Assembly (NCBI GenBank): GCA_947476215.1
Contig: CANJQI010000031.1
Coordinates: forward strand, 1-39,615
Origin: Betaproteobacteria bacterium
GTDB taxonomy: Bacteria > Pseudomonadota > Gammaproteobacteria > Burkholderiales > SG8-41
Direction of reading: 5' to 3'
DNA length: 39,615 nucleotides
The notes under the pieces were generated by a model that saw nothing but the letters and a program-made list of their open reading frames with translations, was not told the DNA's origin and made no database searches. Numbering within the stretch: position 1 is the first letter of the stretch; each line of letters opens with the position of its first letter. Made by a program: the position numbers and the translations under genes. Positions 19,184-27,621 of this stretch are shown in pieces.

Positions 19184-20191
19184 ATGCGCGTCGGTCCCTA
19201 TCAACTCAAGAACAATTTGGTCGTGGCGCCCATGGCGGGCGTGACTGACCGGCCGTTCCGCCAGTTGTGCAAGCGCATGGGTGCAGGCATGGCGGTATCG
19301 GAAATGGTGGCAAGCAACTCGTTGTTGTGGGGTTCCGAAAAAACGCGACGACGCGCCAATCATGAAGGTGAAGTCGATCCGATATCCGTGCAGATCGCGG
19401 GTGCCGATCCGGCGATGATGGCGGAAGCGGCGCGTTATAACGTCGATCAGGGCGCGCAGATCATCGATATCAACATGGGATGCCCAGCCAAGAAGGTGTG
19501 TAACGTCATGGCGGGTTCGGCGCTGCTGCAGAACGAACCGCTGGTAAAACGCATCATCGATGCCGTGGTGCATGCGGTGCAGGTGCCGGTGACGCTCAAG
19601 ATACGCACCGGGTGGGACCGAAGCAACCGAAATGCGGTAAGCGTGGCACGACTCGCTGAGGACGCCGGCATACAGTTGCTGGCGATACACGGACGCACGC
19701 GCGCATGCGCGTACACCGGGGACGCCGAATACGACACCATAGCCGCCGTCAAGTGCGCGGTGAATATTCCCGTGATCGCCAACGGCGACATCACGACGCC
19801 TGAAAAAGCGCGTTACGTGCTTGAATACACGCGAGCCGATGCCGTGATGATAGGCCGCGCCGCGCAGGGTCGTCCGTGGATCTTCCGTGAAATAGAGCAT
19901 TTTCTGCACACCGGGACGCATCTGCCAGCGCCTGAAGTCGGGGAAATACACCGGGTACTGATTGCCCATCTGCATGAGCTCTACGCGTTTTACGGTGAAC
20001 GCACCGGTGTGCGCGTGGCGCGCAAGCATATCTCGTGGTACACCAAAGGGCTGGCCTGCTCGGCGACGTTTCGGCACGCCATGAACCAGTTGCAGACCTG
20101 CGCCGAACAACTGACTGCGGTCAATGAATTTTTTGGGGACCTGGCGGGCCGCGGGGAGCGGCTTGCCTATGTTGAGGATATGGCGGCATGA
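19184..20191 (+). CDS. dusB: tRNA-dihydrouridine synthase B
   Basis: DusB reduces specific uridines in tRNA to dihydrouridine with FMN and NADPH. The 335-residue protein starts 'YQLKNNLVVAPMAGVTDRPF', has the active-site Cys100 in 'DINMGCPAKKVC', the FMN/tRNA motifs 'IHGRTRACAYTG' and 'VIANGDITTPEKA', and 'MIGRAAQGRPWIF'. A small helical C-terminal RNA-binding domain follows. It overlaps the start of fis by four bases. The dusB-fis operon is one of the most stable gene pairs in gamma- and betaproteobacteria. Confidence 0.96.
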   Translation: MRVGPYQLKNNLVVAPMAGVTDRPFRQLCKRMGAGMAVSEMVASNSLLWGSEKTRRRANHEGEVDPISVQIAGADPAMMAEAARYNVDQGAQIIDINMGCPAKKVCNVMAGSALLQNEPLVKRIIDAVVHAVQVPVTLKIRTGWDRSNRNAVSVARLAEDAGIQLLAIHGRTRACAYTGDAEYDTIAAVKCAVNIPVIANGDITTPEKARYVLEYTRADAVMIGRAAQGRPWIFREIEHFLHTGTHLPAPEVGEIHRVLIAHLHELYAFYGERTGVRVARKHISWYTKGLACSATFRHAMNQLQTCAEQLTAVNEFFGDLAGRGERLAYVEDMAA

Positions 20192-20430
20192 TGATGAATG
20201 AAAACGAGATGGCACGCTGTGTCCGCAAAGCCATTGATGGATACTTCAAGGATCTCGATGGTGAAAAGGCGCGCGGCGTATACGACATGGTTATCAACTG
20301 CGTTGAAAAACCGTTGCTGGAATCGGTACTGCTTAAACTGGAAGGCAATCAGTCCCATGCCGCGCAGGTTCTGGGCATCAACCGCAATACACTGCGCAAG
20401 AAAATGAAGGCCCATGGGATTAAAGGGTAA
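20188..20430 (+). CDS. fis: Nucleoid-associated regulator Fis
   Basis: Fis is a small dimeric DNA-bending protein controlling rRNA, tRNA and growth-phase genes. The 80-residue version has a short N-terminal arm, the central helices 'GVYDMVINCVEKPLLESVLLKL' region (about 31-52) and the C-terminal helix-turn-helix 'NQSHAAQVLGINRNTLRKKM' (about 55-74), nearly identical to other proteobacterial Fis. E. coli Fis has 98 residues; the shorter N-terminus is usual in betaproteobacteria. Three consecutive ATG codons (20188, 20191, 20194-region) make the exact start uncertain by one to three residues. It is coupled to dusB by overlap, with purH 104 bases downstream. Confidence 0.95.
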   Translation: MMMNENEMARCVRKAIDGYFKDLDGEKARGVYDMVINCVEKPLLESVLLKLEGNQSHAAQVLGINRNTLRKKMKAHGIKG

Positions 20431-20534
20431 AGAGTAAGTAGTGATTAGTAATTGGTGATGGACAGAGAACGCTGCGAAATTTTGCGCCTGCCACTTACCG
20501 CTTTCATCGCACGAATCATCGCAGGCCAAATATC

Positions 20535-22109
20535 ATGACTGTCATAAAAACCGCGCTGATCAGCGTATCCGACAAAACCGGCCTGATTGAGTTCGCGCGC
20601 AGCCTTGCCGGCTACGGCGTAACCCTGTTGTCGACCGGTGGCACGGCGAAGCTGCTGGCCGATAACAGCATCAAGGTCACGGAAGTTTCCGACCACACCG
20701 GATTCCCGGAAATGCTGGACGGCCGCGTCAAGACTTTGCATCCCAAAATTCACGGCGGCATACTTGCGCGGCGCGATGTGCCGGCGCATGTGAGCGCCAT
20801 CAACACCGCGGGCATTTCGCCGATAGATCTGGTGGTCGTCAATCTTTATCCGTTCAGCCAGACCATAGCGCGCCCCGACTGCACATTCGAGGAAGCCATC
20901 GAGAATATCGATATCGGCGGTCCGGCCATGGTGCGCAGCGCCGCCAAGAATCATGCGCATGTTGCGGTCGTCACCGATCCGGCCGACTATGCCGTGGTCA
21001 TTCGGGAAATGCAGACGGCGAACGGAGCGATAGGCGCGCCCATGCGTTTCAAGTTTGCGCAGAAAGCGTTCTCGCATACCGCCGCCTATGACGGCGCGAT
21101 CAGCAATTACCTCACCTCGCTCGATACCAGCGGCGCACGCACTGCCTTTCCGCGCCGCCTCAATCTCGGTTTCGAGTTGGCGCAGAAGATGCGATATGGG
21201 GAAAACCCGCACCAGAACGCCGCGTTCTACCGCGATCTGCAGCCGGCTCCAGGCGGCCTTGCGCACTATACGCAGTTGCAGGGCAAGGAACTGTCCTATA
21301 ACAACATCGGCGATGCCGATGCCGCATGGGAATGCGTGCGGTCATTTGAGGAATTCGACAACAAGGCGGCTTGCGTGATAGTCAAGCACGCGAACCCCTG
21401 CGGCGTGGCGATAGCAGCTACCGCGCTGGAAGCGTACCGCCTCGCGTTCGCAACCGATCCCACCTCGGCATTCGGCGGCATCATAGCCTTCAATCGCGAG
21501 CTGGACGCCGCGACCGCGCAAGCCGTTTCAACGCAGTTTGTGGAAGTCCTGATCGCGCCCAAGGTATCGGACGAGGCGCGCGCGCTGCTGGCGAAAAAAG
21601 AGAATGTGCGCGTGCTGGAAATTCCGTTGCTGCCCGGGACGAATGACTACGATTACAAACGCGTCGGCGGTGGATTGCTGGTGCAGACACCGGACAGTTT
21701 CAACGTCAGTGCTGGCGAGCTAAAAGTGGTAACCAAGGTGCAGCCCACGCCTCAGCAGCAGCAGGACCTCTTGTTCGCGTGGCGTGTCGCCAAGTTCGTC
21801 AAGTCCAATGCCATCGTGTTTGCCGGTGGCGGACAGACGCTGGGCGTGGGCGCGGGCCAGATGAGTCGTGTCGATTCCGCGCGCATCGCCGCCATCAAGG
21901 CCACCAACGCCAATCTGACCCTGAAGGGGGCGGTGGTCGCGTCGGACGCATTTTTCCCGTTTCGTGACGGACTCGATGTGGTCGCTGAAGCCGGCGCGAT
22001 AGCCGTGATTCAGCCCGGCGGCAGCATGCGCGACGCCGAGGTGATAGCCGCCGCGGACGAACGTGGTATTGCCATGGTATTCACCGGGCACCGCCATTTC
22101 CGCCATTGA
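20535..22109 (+). CDS. purH: Bifunctional AICAR transformylase/IMP cyclohydrolase
   Basis: PurH catalyses the last two steps of IMP synthesis: formylation of AICAR by 10-formyl-THF, then ring closure. The 524-residue protein has the N-terminal MGS-like IMP cyclohydrolase domain ('[15 protein letters not shown]', '[10 protein letters not shown]', '[17 protein letters not shown]') and the AICAR transformylase domain with '[14 protein letters not shown]', '[12 protein letters not shown]' and catalytic Lys284-His285 in 'VKHANPCG'. The C-terminus '[14 protein letters not shown]' is canonical. It lies in the fis-purH-purD-hemF string; the 104 bases before it show no gene. Confidence 0.97.
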   Translation: MTVIKTALISVSDKTGLIEFARSLAGYGVTLLSTGGTAKLLADNSIKVTEVSDHTGFPEMLDGRVKTLHPKIHGGILARRDVPAHVSAINTAGISPIDLVVVNLYPFSQTIARPDCTFEEAIENIDIGGPAMVRSAAKNHAHVAVVTDPADYAVVIREMQTANGAIGAPMRFKFAQKAFSHTAAYDGAISNYLTSLDTSGARTAFPRRLNLGFELAQKMRYGENPHQNAAFYRDLQPAPGGLAHYTQLQGKELSYNNIGDADAAWECVRSFEEFDNKAACVIVKHANPCGVAIAATALEAYRLAFATDPTSAFGGIIAFNRELDAATAQAVSTQFVEVLIAPKVSDEARALLAKKENVRVLEIPLLPGTNDYDYKRVGGGLLVQTPDSFNVSAGELKVVTKVQPTPQQQQDLLFAWRVAKFVKSNAIVFAGGGQTLGVGAGQMSRVDSARIAAIKATNANLTLKGAVVASDAFFPFRDGLDVVAEAGAIAVIQPGGSMRDAEVIAAADERGIAMVFTGHRHFRH

Positions 22110-22179
22110 TATTTTCGTGCTGGGTGATGATCGTGACGAATACAAGCTGCGCATCGTAATCAGAAAGTCAATTTAAATC

Positions 22180-23484
22180 ATGAAGTTAATGGTTATCGGC
22201 GGTGGTGGCCGCGAACACGCGCTGGCATGGAAACTCGCACAGTCACCGCGCGTCTCCAAGGTGTTTGTAGCGCCGGGCAATGCCGGTACCGCGCTTGAAG
22301 ACGGCCTGACCAATGTCGAAATCAGCGATCACGCCCAGCTCATCGCATTTGCGCAACACGAGCAGATCGCTCTGACGGTCGTCGGGCCTGAAGTGCCGCT
22401 TGCCGCAGGCATAGTCGACGCTTTCAGGGCTGCCATGCTGCGCATATTCGGACCGACGCAGCGCGCCGCCCAGCTTGAAAGCTCCAAGGATTTCGCCAAG
22501 GCATTCATGATGCGGCACCGGATACCGACCGCGGCCTATCGCACGTTTACCGATGCGCGGGAGGCCCACCAGTACCTGGACGCGCGCAGTGCGCCCATTG
22601 TCATCAAGGCCGATGGGCTGGCGGCCGGCAAGGGCGTGGTCGTTGCAGCCGACATGGCGCAGGCGCATGCCGCAGTGGACATGATGCTGATCGACAATCG
22701 CATGGGCGCGGCTGGCGCGCGCGTCGTGATCGAGAATTTTCTCGACGGCGAGGAAGCCAGTTTCATCGTCATGGTCGACGGCAAACACGCGCTGCCGCTC
22801 GCCACCAGTCAGGACCACAAGCGCCTCAGGGACGGCGACGCGGGGCCGAATACCGGCGGCATGGGCGCCTACTCGCCTGCGCCCGTGGTAACGCCAGGCA
22901 TACACGCCACAATCATGCGCGATGTGATCATGCCGACGGTGGCCGGCATGGAACAGGAAGGCATGCCGTTCACCGGTTTCCTGTATGCCGGCCTGATGAT
23001 CAGCAACAGCGGCGAAGTTAATGTCGTTGAATTCAACTGCCGCATGGGGGACCCTGAAACACAACCCATCATGTTGCGCCTCAAGAGCGACTTGCCGGAA
23101 CTGCTGGAACACGCGCTCGACGGCACGCTGGACAAGGTTGAAGTGGATTGGGATACGCGCGCGGCGCTGAGCGTGGTGCTGGCCGCACACGGCTACCCGG
23201 ATACCCCGCGCAAGGGCGACGTCATCAGCGGACTGCCCTCGACCGCATCAGGGGAAAGCAGCGACTACCATGTCTTCCATTCCGGTACTGCAATGAACGG
23301 CGAACAGGTGATCGCCACCGGCGGCCGCGTACTGTGCGTCACGGCGCTCGGACACAGCGTCAAGATCGCGCAGCAGCGTGCCTATGAAATCGCCGCACGG
23401 ATACAATTTGACGGCATGCAGATGCGGCGCGATATCGGGCATCGCGCGATACCGGTTCGCACGCGCGCAGGCTCCTCTCACTAA
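22180..23484 (+). CDS. purD: Phosphoribosylamine-glycine ligase (GAR synthetase)
   Basis: PurD ligates glycine to phosphoribosylamine with ATP, the second step of purine synthesis. The 434-residue ATP-grasp enzyme begins 'MKLMVIGGGGREHALAWKL' and contains 'FGPTQRAAQLESSKDFAK', 'IVIKADGLAAGKGVVVA' (ATP loop), 'QDHKRLRDGDAGPNTGGMGA' and 'VEFNCRMGDPETQP' (metal site). The C-terminal end beyond 'AYEIAARIQFDGMQMRRDIG' is normal. It lies 70 bases after purH. The first 60 bases after its stop contain a bulged hairpin and then a GC-rich repeat. Confidence 0.97.
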   Translation: MKLMVIGGGGREHALAWKLAQSPRVSKVFVAPGNAGTALEDGLTNVEISDHAQLIAFAQHEQIALTVVGPEVPLAAGIVDAFRAAMLRIFGPTQRAAQLESSKDFAKAFMMRHRIPTAAYRTFTDAREAHQYLDARSAPIVIKADGLAAGKGVVVAADMAQAHAAVDMMLIDNRMGAAGARVVIENFLDGEEASFIVMVDGKHALPLATSQDHKRLRDGDAGPNTGGMGAYSPAPVVTPGIHATIMRDVIMPTVAGMEQEGMPFTGFLYAGLMISNSGEVNVVEFNCRMGDPETQPIMLRLKSDLPELLEHALDGTLDKVEVDWDTRAALSVVLAAHGYPDTPRKGDVISGLPSTASGESSDYHVFHSGTAMNGEQVIATGGRVLCVTALGHSVKIAQQRAYEIAARIQFDGMQMRRDIGHRAIPVRTRAGSSH

Positions 23485-23486
23485 GC

Positions 23487-23560
23487 CTTCCCCGCCCTAC
23501 CCGGTGGAGAAGGGCTTTCTTCCCTCTCCCGCGGGGAGAGGGATCGAGGGTGAGGGCGCG
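23487..23560 (+). repeat. GC-rich intergenic repeat with hairpin between purD and hemF
   Basis: CCCTCTCCC (23522-23530) pairs with GGGAGAGGG (23534-23542) over a three-base loop and is followed by 'GAGGGTGAGGGCGC'. A related copy (gagggagagg...ggtgagggcgc) recurs at about 24872-24900. This resembles a dispersed palindromic element common between proteobacterial genes. An imperfect AAGCC(TTC)/GAAGGGCTT hairpin just upstream (23483-23518), followed by TTCTT, may terminate purD. Confidence 0.55.
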
Positions 23561-23586
23561 ACATTAAGACTTATCGTCCCGCACTT

Positions 23587-24507
23587 ATGGACATTACGGC
23601 AGTCAAGAATTACCTCACCAACCTGCAGGACCGCATCGTTGCGAGCCTCGCCGTGATCGACGGCAACCCTTTTTTTCACGACCGTTGGCAGCGTCCCGAA
23701 GGTGGCGGCGGTCAGAGTTGCGTAATCGAGGAAGGTAATGTATTCGAGCGCGGCGGCGTCAATTTCTCGCACGTGATGGGCACGACACTTCCGCCGTCCG
23801 CGACGGCAGCCCGCCCGGAGCTCGCCGGTCGCGGCTGGGAAGCAATGGGTGTTTCGCTGGTACTGCACCCGCGCAATCCATATATTCCCACCGTACACAT
23901 GAACGTGCGCTTTTTCGTCGCTCATCCCGGCAGCGGCCAAGACTCCAAGGAGCCGATCTGGTGGTTCGGCGGCGGCATGGATTTAACGCCGTATTACGGT
24001 TACGCGGAAGATGCCGCGCACTTTCACCGCAGCTGCCGCAACGCGCTCGATCCCTTCGGCGCCGATTATTTCTCACGCTACAAAAAGTGGTGCGACGAAT
24101 ATTTTTACCTGAAGCACCGCAAGGAACCGCGCGGCATAGGAGGCATTTTTTTTGATGACCTCAATACGCCGGAGTTTGAGACGTGTTTTGGGCTGCAGCA
24201 AAGCGTGGGCGATCATTTCCTGCCCGCGTATGCGCCTATCGTTGAGCGCCGCAAGGACGTGCCGTACGGCGAACGCGAGCGCGACTGGCAGGCCTACCGC
24301 CGCGGGCGCTACGTCGAATTCAATCTCGTCTACGACCGCGGCACGCTGTTTGGACTCCAGTCGGGAGGGCGCACCGAGGCCATACTCATGTCGCTGCCAC
24401 CGATCGTGAAATGGCGCTACGACTGGAAACCTGCGCCGGGGAGCGCGGAAGCCAGGCTGTATACCGAGTTTTTGATCGGGAAGGACTGGTTGGAAGAACA
24501 GGGTTAA
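23587..24507 (+). CDS. hemF: Oxygen-dependent coproporphyrinogen III oxidase
   Basis: HemF uses O2 to decarboxylate two propionates of coproporphyrinogen III, giving protoporphyrinogen IX. The 306-residue protein matches the family, with '[20 protein letters not shown]', 'GVNFSHVMG', '[10 protein letters not shown]', '[14 protein letters not shown]', '[15 protein letters not shown]' and '[20 protein letters not shown]', covering the dimer interface and substrate-binding residues. With hemB and hemL it is the third haem gene in the window. The O2-dependent form implies at least microaerobic life. No clear Shine-Dalgarno sequence precedes the ATG. Confidence 0.97.
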   Translation: MDITAVKNYLTNLQDRIVASLAVIDGNPFFHDRWQRPEGGGGQSCVIEEGNVFERGGVNFSHVMGTTLPPSATAARPELAGRGWEAMGVSLVLHPRNPYIPTVHMNVRFFVAHPGSGQDSKEPIWWFGGGMDLTPYYGYAEDAAHFHRSCRNALDPFGADYFSRYKKWCDEYFYLKHRKEPRGIGGIFFDDLNTPEFETCFGLQQSVGDHFLPAYAPIVERRKDVPYGERERDWQAYRRGRYVEFNLVYDRGTLFGLQSGGRTEAILMSLPPIVKWRYDWKPAPGSAEARLYTEFLIGKDWLEEQG

Positions 24508-24684
24508 GCTGGCGGTGCCTGAAGGCACGGTCAGTATTACCGTTGGGAGCGGTCAAAGTCAGTGCTATATAAGGGCATATGCAACTATCTATCCATGCGA
24601 AATTCTATATGCCAGTATATGGTTTCTGTATCTTTGACGTGTCAACCAATTAAAAGTATGCCGCTTGAACACGCACTCCTTCAG

Positions 24685-24835
24685 GTAGGTTGGGCTGACG
24701 AAGGAAGCCCAACATCACAGCCGGGGAAAAACGACAAATACGATATCGGTGTGTCAAACGCAACAGAAGTAACGTAGTCGTTTATCTTCTGATTCCGCCA
24801 AGATTTGTTGGGCTTCCTATGTCAGCCCAACCTAC
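24685..24835. repeat. REP-like inverted doublet downstream of hemF
   Basis: A 30-base arm at 24685-24714 (starting GTAGGTTGGGCTGACG) is repeated in inverted form at 24806-24835 with only two mismatches; 91 bases separate them. Each arm is itself a hairpin (GTTGGGCT/AGCCCAAC). The shape matches REP/BIME elements mobilised by RAYT transposases, but no transposase gene is present. The element fills part of a 432-base gap (24508-24939) with no convincing gene. A small GTGCCT/AGGCAC hairpin at about 24515-24528 lies just after hemF. Confidence 0.75.
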
Positions 24836-24848
24836 GAGTGGATGTTTG

Positions 24849-24905
24849 AAGATGTGTAGATACGCATGCTCCGAGGGAGAGGAACCGAAGGTGAGGGCGC
24901 AGTGT
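24849..24905 (+). repeat. Composite repeat flank shared with the lgt/sapC gap
   Basis: Bases 24849-24875 match the reverse complement of 38291-38317 at 24 of 27 positions. In both places this motif lies just outside the GTAGG end of a REP-like doublet. Here it runs on into a GGGAGAGG...GGTGAGGGCGC module related to the repeat after purD. Confidence 0.6.
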
Positions 24906-24939
24906 CGCTAATTTTGCAATACTCAATAATTATGAATGT

Positions 24940-25224
24940 ATGACGATAGTTCGTTACGGGGTATCGGAAGCAATAGTATCTCCGGCCGCCGGAGTGACTG
25001 GTTTCCTGCTGAAGCGTGCGGATGGATCGTTCTTCTTTCGCGTCTATGGTTCGAACGGTGATTTCACCGACTACGACATCCGGCACGATGATCTTGAAGT
25101 GACCATCTCTCCAGATGCGTTCGCATCGTTTTACCAGATCGGTGACCGGCTGCTCCTTGATCACAGCCCCGAAGTCCTCGGTTTGGAGATTGGCACTGAT
25201 GAACGGCTGAAGGAGCGGTCGTGA
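24940..25224 (+). CDS. Hypothetical protein, first gene of a DUF4160/DUF2442 cassette
   Basis: The 94-residue soluble protein looks mainly beta: 'GFLLKRADGSFFFRVYG', 'FTDYDIRHDDLEVTISPDAF', then 'DHSPEVLGLEIG'. I cannot name its family. It has no signal peptide or membrane segment. Its stop overlaps the GTG start of the DUF4160 gene by four bases, so the two are translationally coupled, and the pattern suggests a small functional module. It lies directly after repeat elements, consistent with an acquired block. Confidence 0.65.
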   Translation: MTIVRYGVSEAIVSPAAGVTGFLLKRADGSFFFRVYGSNGDFTDYDIRHDDLEVTISPDAFASFYQIGDRLLLDHSPEVLGLEIGTDERLKERS

Positions 25225-25460
25225 GCCCCACCATCTTCCGTGAGGACGGATTTCGTTTCTTTTTCTTCTCACGCGAGGAATTGCGGTTACATGTGCATGT
25301 CTATTGCTCCGATGGAGAGGCGAAGTTTTGGCTTGAACCCCACATCGAACTGGCGCAGAATTACGGTTTGAACGATCGCCAGATTCGGGCGGCTGAAACG
25401 CTGATTCGGAAACATGAAAATGATATCCGCAATGCCTGGCGCAAGCACTTTGGAGGTTGA
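25221..25460 (+). CDS. DUF4160 family protein
   Basis: The 79-residue protein carries the DUF4160 pattern: 'TIFREDGFRFFFFS', 'HVHVYCSDGEAKFWLEP', 'LNDRQIRAAETLIRKHENDI'. Such proteins are often found beside DUF2442 proteins, as here, and have been suggested to be toxin-antitoxin-like; no activity is established by sequence. The GTG start at 25221 is fixed by AAGGAG (25210-25215) five bases upstream and by the four-base overlap with the preceding gene. The 3' end overlaps the next gene by 47 bases. Confidence 0.8.
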   Translation: MSPTIFREDGFRFFFFSREELRLHVHVYCSDGEAKFWLEPHIELAQNYGLNDRQIRAAETLIRKHENDIRNAWRKHFGG

Positions 25461-25689
25461 AGTTACGAACGTCTCACCCCACGGCTTCTGGCTTATGCTG
25501 GAAGCCGATGAACTTTTTGTGCCTTTTTCGGAGTTTCCCTGGTTCAAGGACGCACCGATCGCAAAACTCACGAACGTCCAACGCCCACATCCGCATCATC
25601 TGTACTGGCCCGACCTTGATGTCGATTTGGCCATCGAATCTATCCGTCACCCAGAAGCGTTTCCGTTGGTGGCGCATTCCCACACGTAA
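25414..25689 (+). CDS. DUF2442 family protein
   Basis: The 91-residue protein has the DUF2442 pattern: 'VTNVSPHGFWLMLEADELFVPFSEFPWF' region (about 17-44), a middle helix, and 'HHLYWPDLDVDLAIESIRHPE', the characteristic end. The start is uncertain: ATGs at 25414, 25420 and 25432 all lie inside the DUF4160 gene. The overlap (29-47 bases) indicates coupled translation. Together with DUF4160 it forms a predicted toxin-antitoxin-like pair, the role of each being unknown. The gene ends 26 bases before the stop of the convergent kinase gene. Confidence 0.78.
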   Translation: MKMISAMPGASTLEVEVTNVSPHGFWLMLEADELFVPFSEFPWFKDAPIAKLTNVQRPHPHHLYWPDLDVDLAIESIRHPEAFPLVAHSHT

Positions 25690-25715
25690 GCCCGAGTAAT
25701 GGCAAGTCGCAGTTC

Positions 25716-27617
25716 TTAGCCCTGCCCAAACCACTTGCCGCGCAGCGATTTGATGCCATCGAGTATGCGACGCCCGACTGACGACTCGCGAACCTGCTCG
25801 GACCGTTGCACGCGGTGCGCATCCACGAGTATCGGCGCCTGCTTGTAGGTCAGGTAGCGTTGCAGCGCGGCGTGGACGTGCCCCTTCAGCAGGCGCACGC
25901 TCACCGGTTTGTTGAGAAAGCGGAAAATCTGCGCCTGATTGATGAGGTCGATGACCTGTTCGGAATCCGACGCCGTGGTGACGACGATGGTCAGGATCTG
26001 CGGGTTTTCCTGCTTCAAAAGCTTCAGCATTGCGGTCAGCTGATCGTGTCCGGCTTCAATGTCGGTGATCACCACCGCAATCTCTTGCTTTTGCATGACG
26101 GCCAGCGCGGTGTCGGTGTCGGGCGCGAACACTACCGGACATAGATCGCCTACCAGCTCGCGTGCGACGCGGAATATTTCTTCGTCGCGGTCGATGACCA
26201 GAACACCAGCGTCCATTTTTTGCGGCAGTTCAACCGCCGCGGATTTCGCATCGGCGAGTTCGAGGGCGATGGTGACGGCCTCGGCGACTATGGTTTGCAG
26301 TTCAGCGTTGTCCCACGGCTTGCTGATAAAACGGTAGACCTCACCGTCGTTGATCGAGCCGACGATCGCGGCAAGATCCGAGTAACCGGTCAGCAGTATG
26401 CGCACGCTGCGCGGCGAGATTTCGCGCGACTGGCGCAGCAATTCCACGCCCACCATCGCCGGCATGCGCTGATCGCTGATGATCACGTGCATCTGATATT
26501 TGCGCAGAAATTCGAGCGCCTTGTTGCCATCCGTGGTGGCAAATACATGATAACGGCTGCGAAACAACGACTTCAGCGCGGTCAGTATGCGTTCTTCGTC
26601 GTCGATGACCAGCAGGCGCGCCTTCTTGACGCTGGTATCGAGGCTGATGGCGCTATCCCCCCCAATGGGCGGAAGCGTTTCTCCTGCCGCGTTGGTGGGG
26701 GCGGGACCCGCATTCAGCAGACGCGCGGCGCTGAGCAGGGCAGCGCTGTCGGGAGCGGGCGCCGACACTTTCACGTCGGCAAGATCGGAATTAAGGGATA
26801 CCTCTATCGCTTCGCGAAACGCGTCGGCGAATTCGCGTGCGCTCTGAAAGCGGTCTTGCGGCTGCTTGGCGAGCGCTTTGTTCAGCACCCGGTTCATCAG
26901 CGGTGAAAGTTTGGGATTGATCAGGGACGCGTTCGGCGGCTGCTCGTTCAGGATCTGCTGCATCACGGCAGCGGAGTTTCCGTTGAACGGCTTGCGGCCG
27001 GTCAGCAACTCATAGGCAATAATGCCGACGGCAAACAGGTCGGCCAATGCGGTGACCGCGGTGCCGAGAAACTGTTCAGGCGACATATAGTGCGGCGTGC
27101 CGAGCACGTCGCCGACCTGCGTCAGATCGGAGGTGGAAATACGCGCAATGCCAAAGTCGCTGATCTTGAGGCCGCCGTCGCTGTTGATCAGAATATTGGA
27201 AGGCTTTATGTCCCGATGCACGACGCCTTCCGCGTGGGCGTGGCCTATGCCGTCCAGCAACTGGCGGATAATCTCGCCGGCATCCCTGATATCGTATTGC
27301 CCTTCCTGCGCCCAGTGTTGCGCCAATGTTTTGCCGCTGACCAGTTCCATCACGATATAGGCGATCTCGTCGTCCTCGCCGTAGTCGTAAATCTGTACGA
27401 TGCGCGGATGCATGAGGCGGCCGACGGCCTGGGCTTCATGCCGAAATCGGCTCATCACGTGTTGCAATTCGCTATCGCCGAGTGAAGACTTGGTGATGGC
27501 CTTGATGGCGACGCTGCGCGAAATGGCCGGGTCGAAAGCCTTATAGACGACACCCATGCCGCCCTTGCCGAGCACGCCCTGGATTTCGTACTTGCCGATT
27601 TTTTCGGGTTGCGTCAT
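25716..27617 (-). CDS. Ser/Thr protein kinase fused to two receiver domains
   Basis: This 633-residue cytoplasmic hybrid has an N-terminal Hanks-type kinase (about 9-272): Gly loop GKGGMG 17-22, ATP Lys39, Glu61, catalytic HRDIKPSN with Asp136, DFG 154-156, and 'GTPHYMSPEQ'. All key residues are present. A linker (about 275-330) leads to receiver domain 1 (about 333-455) with Asp339/Asp340, phosphoacceptor Asp382, Thr410 and Lys433. Receiver domain 2 (about 470-595) has Asp519 and Lys570, but 'IDRDEE' puts Arg477 where the second acidic residue is expected. No DNA-binding or membrane segment is seen. It starts four bases after a histidine kinase gene, its probable phosphodonor. The output is inferred to be kinase activity controlled by receiver phosphorylation. 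Confidence 0.92.
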   Translation of the reverse strand: MTQPEKIGKYEIQGVLGKGGMGVVYKAFDPAISRSVAIKAITKSSLGDSELQHVMSRFRHEAQAVGRLMHPRIVQIYDYGEDDEIAYIVMELVSGKTLAQHWAQEGQYDIRDAGEIIRQLLDGIGHAHAEGVVHRDIKPSNILINSDGGLKISDFGIARISTSDLTQVGDVLGTPHYMSPEQFLGTAVTALADLFAVGIIAYELLTGRKPFNGNSAAVMQQILNEQPPNASLINPKLSPLMNRVLNKALAKQPQDRFQSAREFADAFREAIEVSLNSDLADVKVSAPAPDSAALLSAARLLNAGPAPTNAAGETLPPIGGDSAISLDTSVKKARLLVIDDEERILTALKSLFRSRYHVFATTDGNKALEFLRKYQMHVIISDQRMPAMVGVELLRQSREISPRSVRILLTGYSDLAAIVGSINDGEVYRFISKPWDNAELQTIVAEAVTIALELADAKSAAVELPQKMDAGVLVIDRDEEIFRVARELVGDLCPVVFAPDTDTALAVMQKQEIAVVITDIEAGHDQLTAMLKLLKQENPQILTIVVTTASDSEQVIDLINQAQIFRFLNKPVSVRLLKGHVHAALQRYLTYKQAPILVDAHRVQRSEQVRESSVGRRILDGIKSLRGKWFGQG

Positions 27618-27621
27618 GCCA

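Noticed and set aside
19178-20215. 345-residue minus-strand open frame opposite dusB
   Set aside because: Complete antisense of the strongly conserved dusB gene; no recognisable domain.
24562-24777. 71-residue plus-strand open frame after hemF
   Set aside because: No Shine-Dalgarno sequence, no family resemblance, and its second half is translation of the REP-like arm at 24685-24714.
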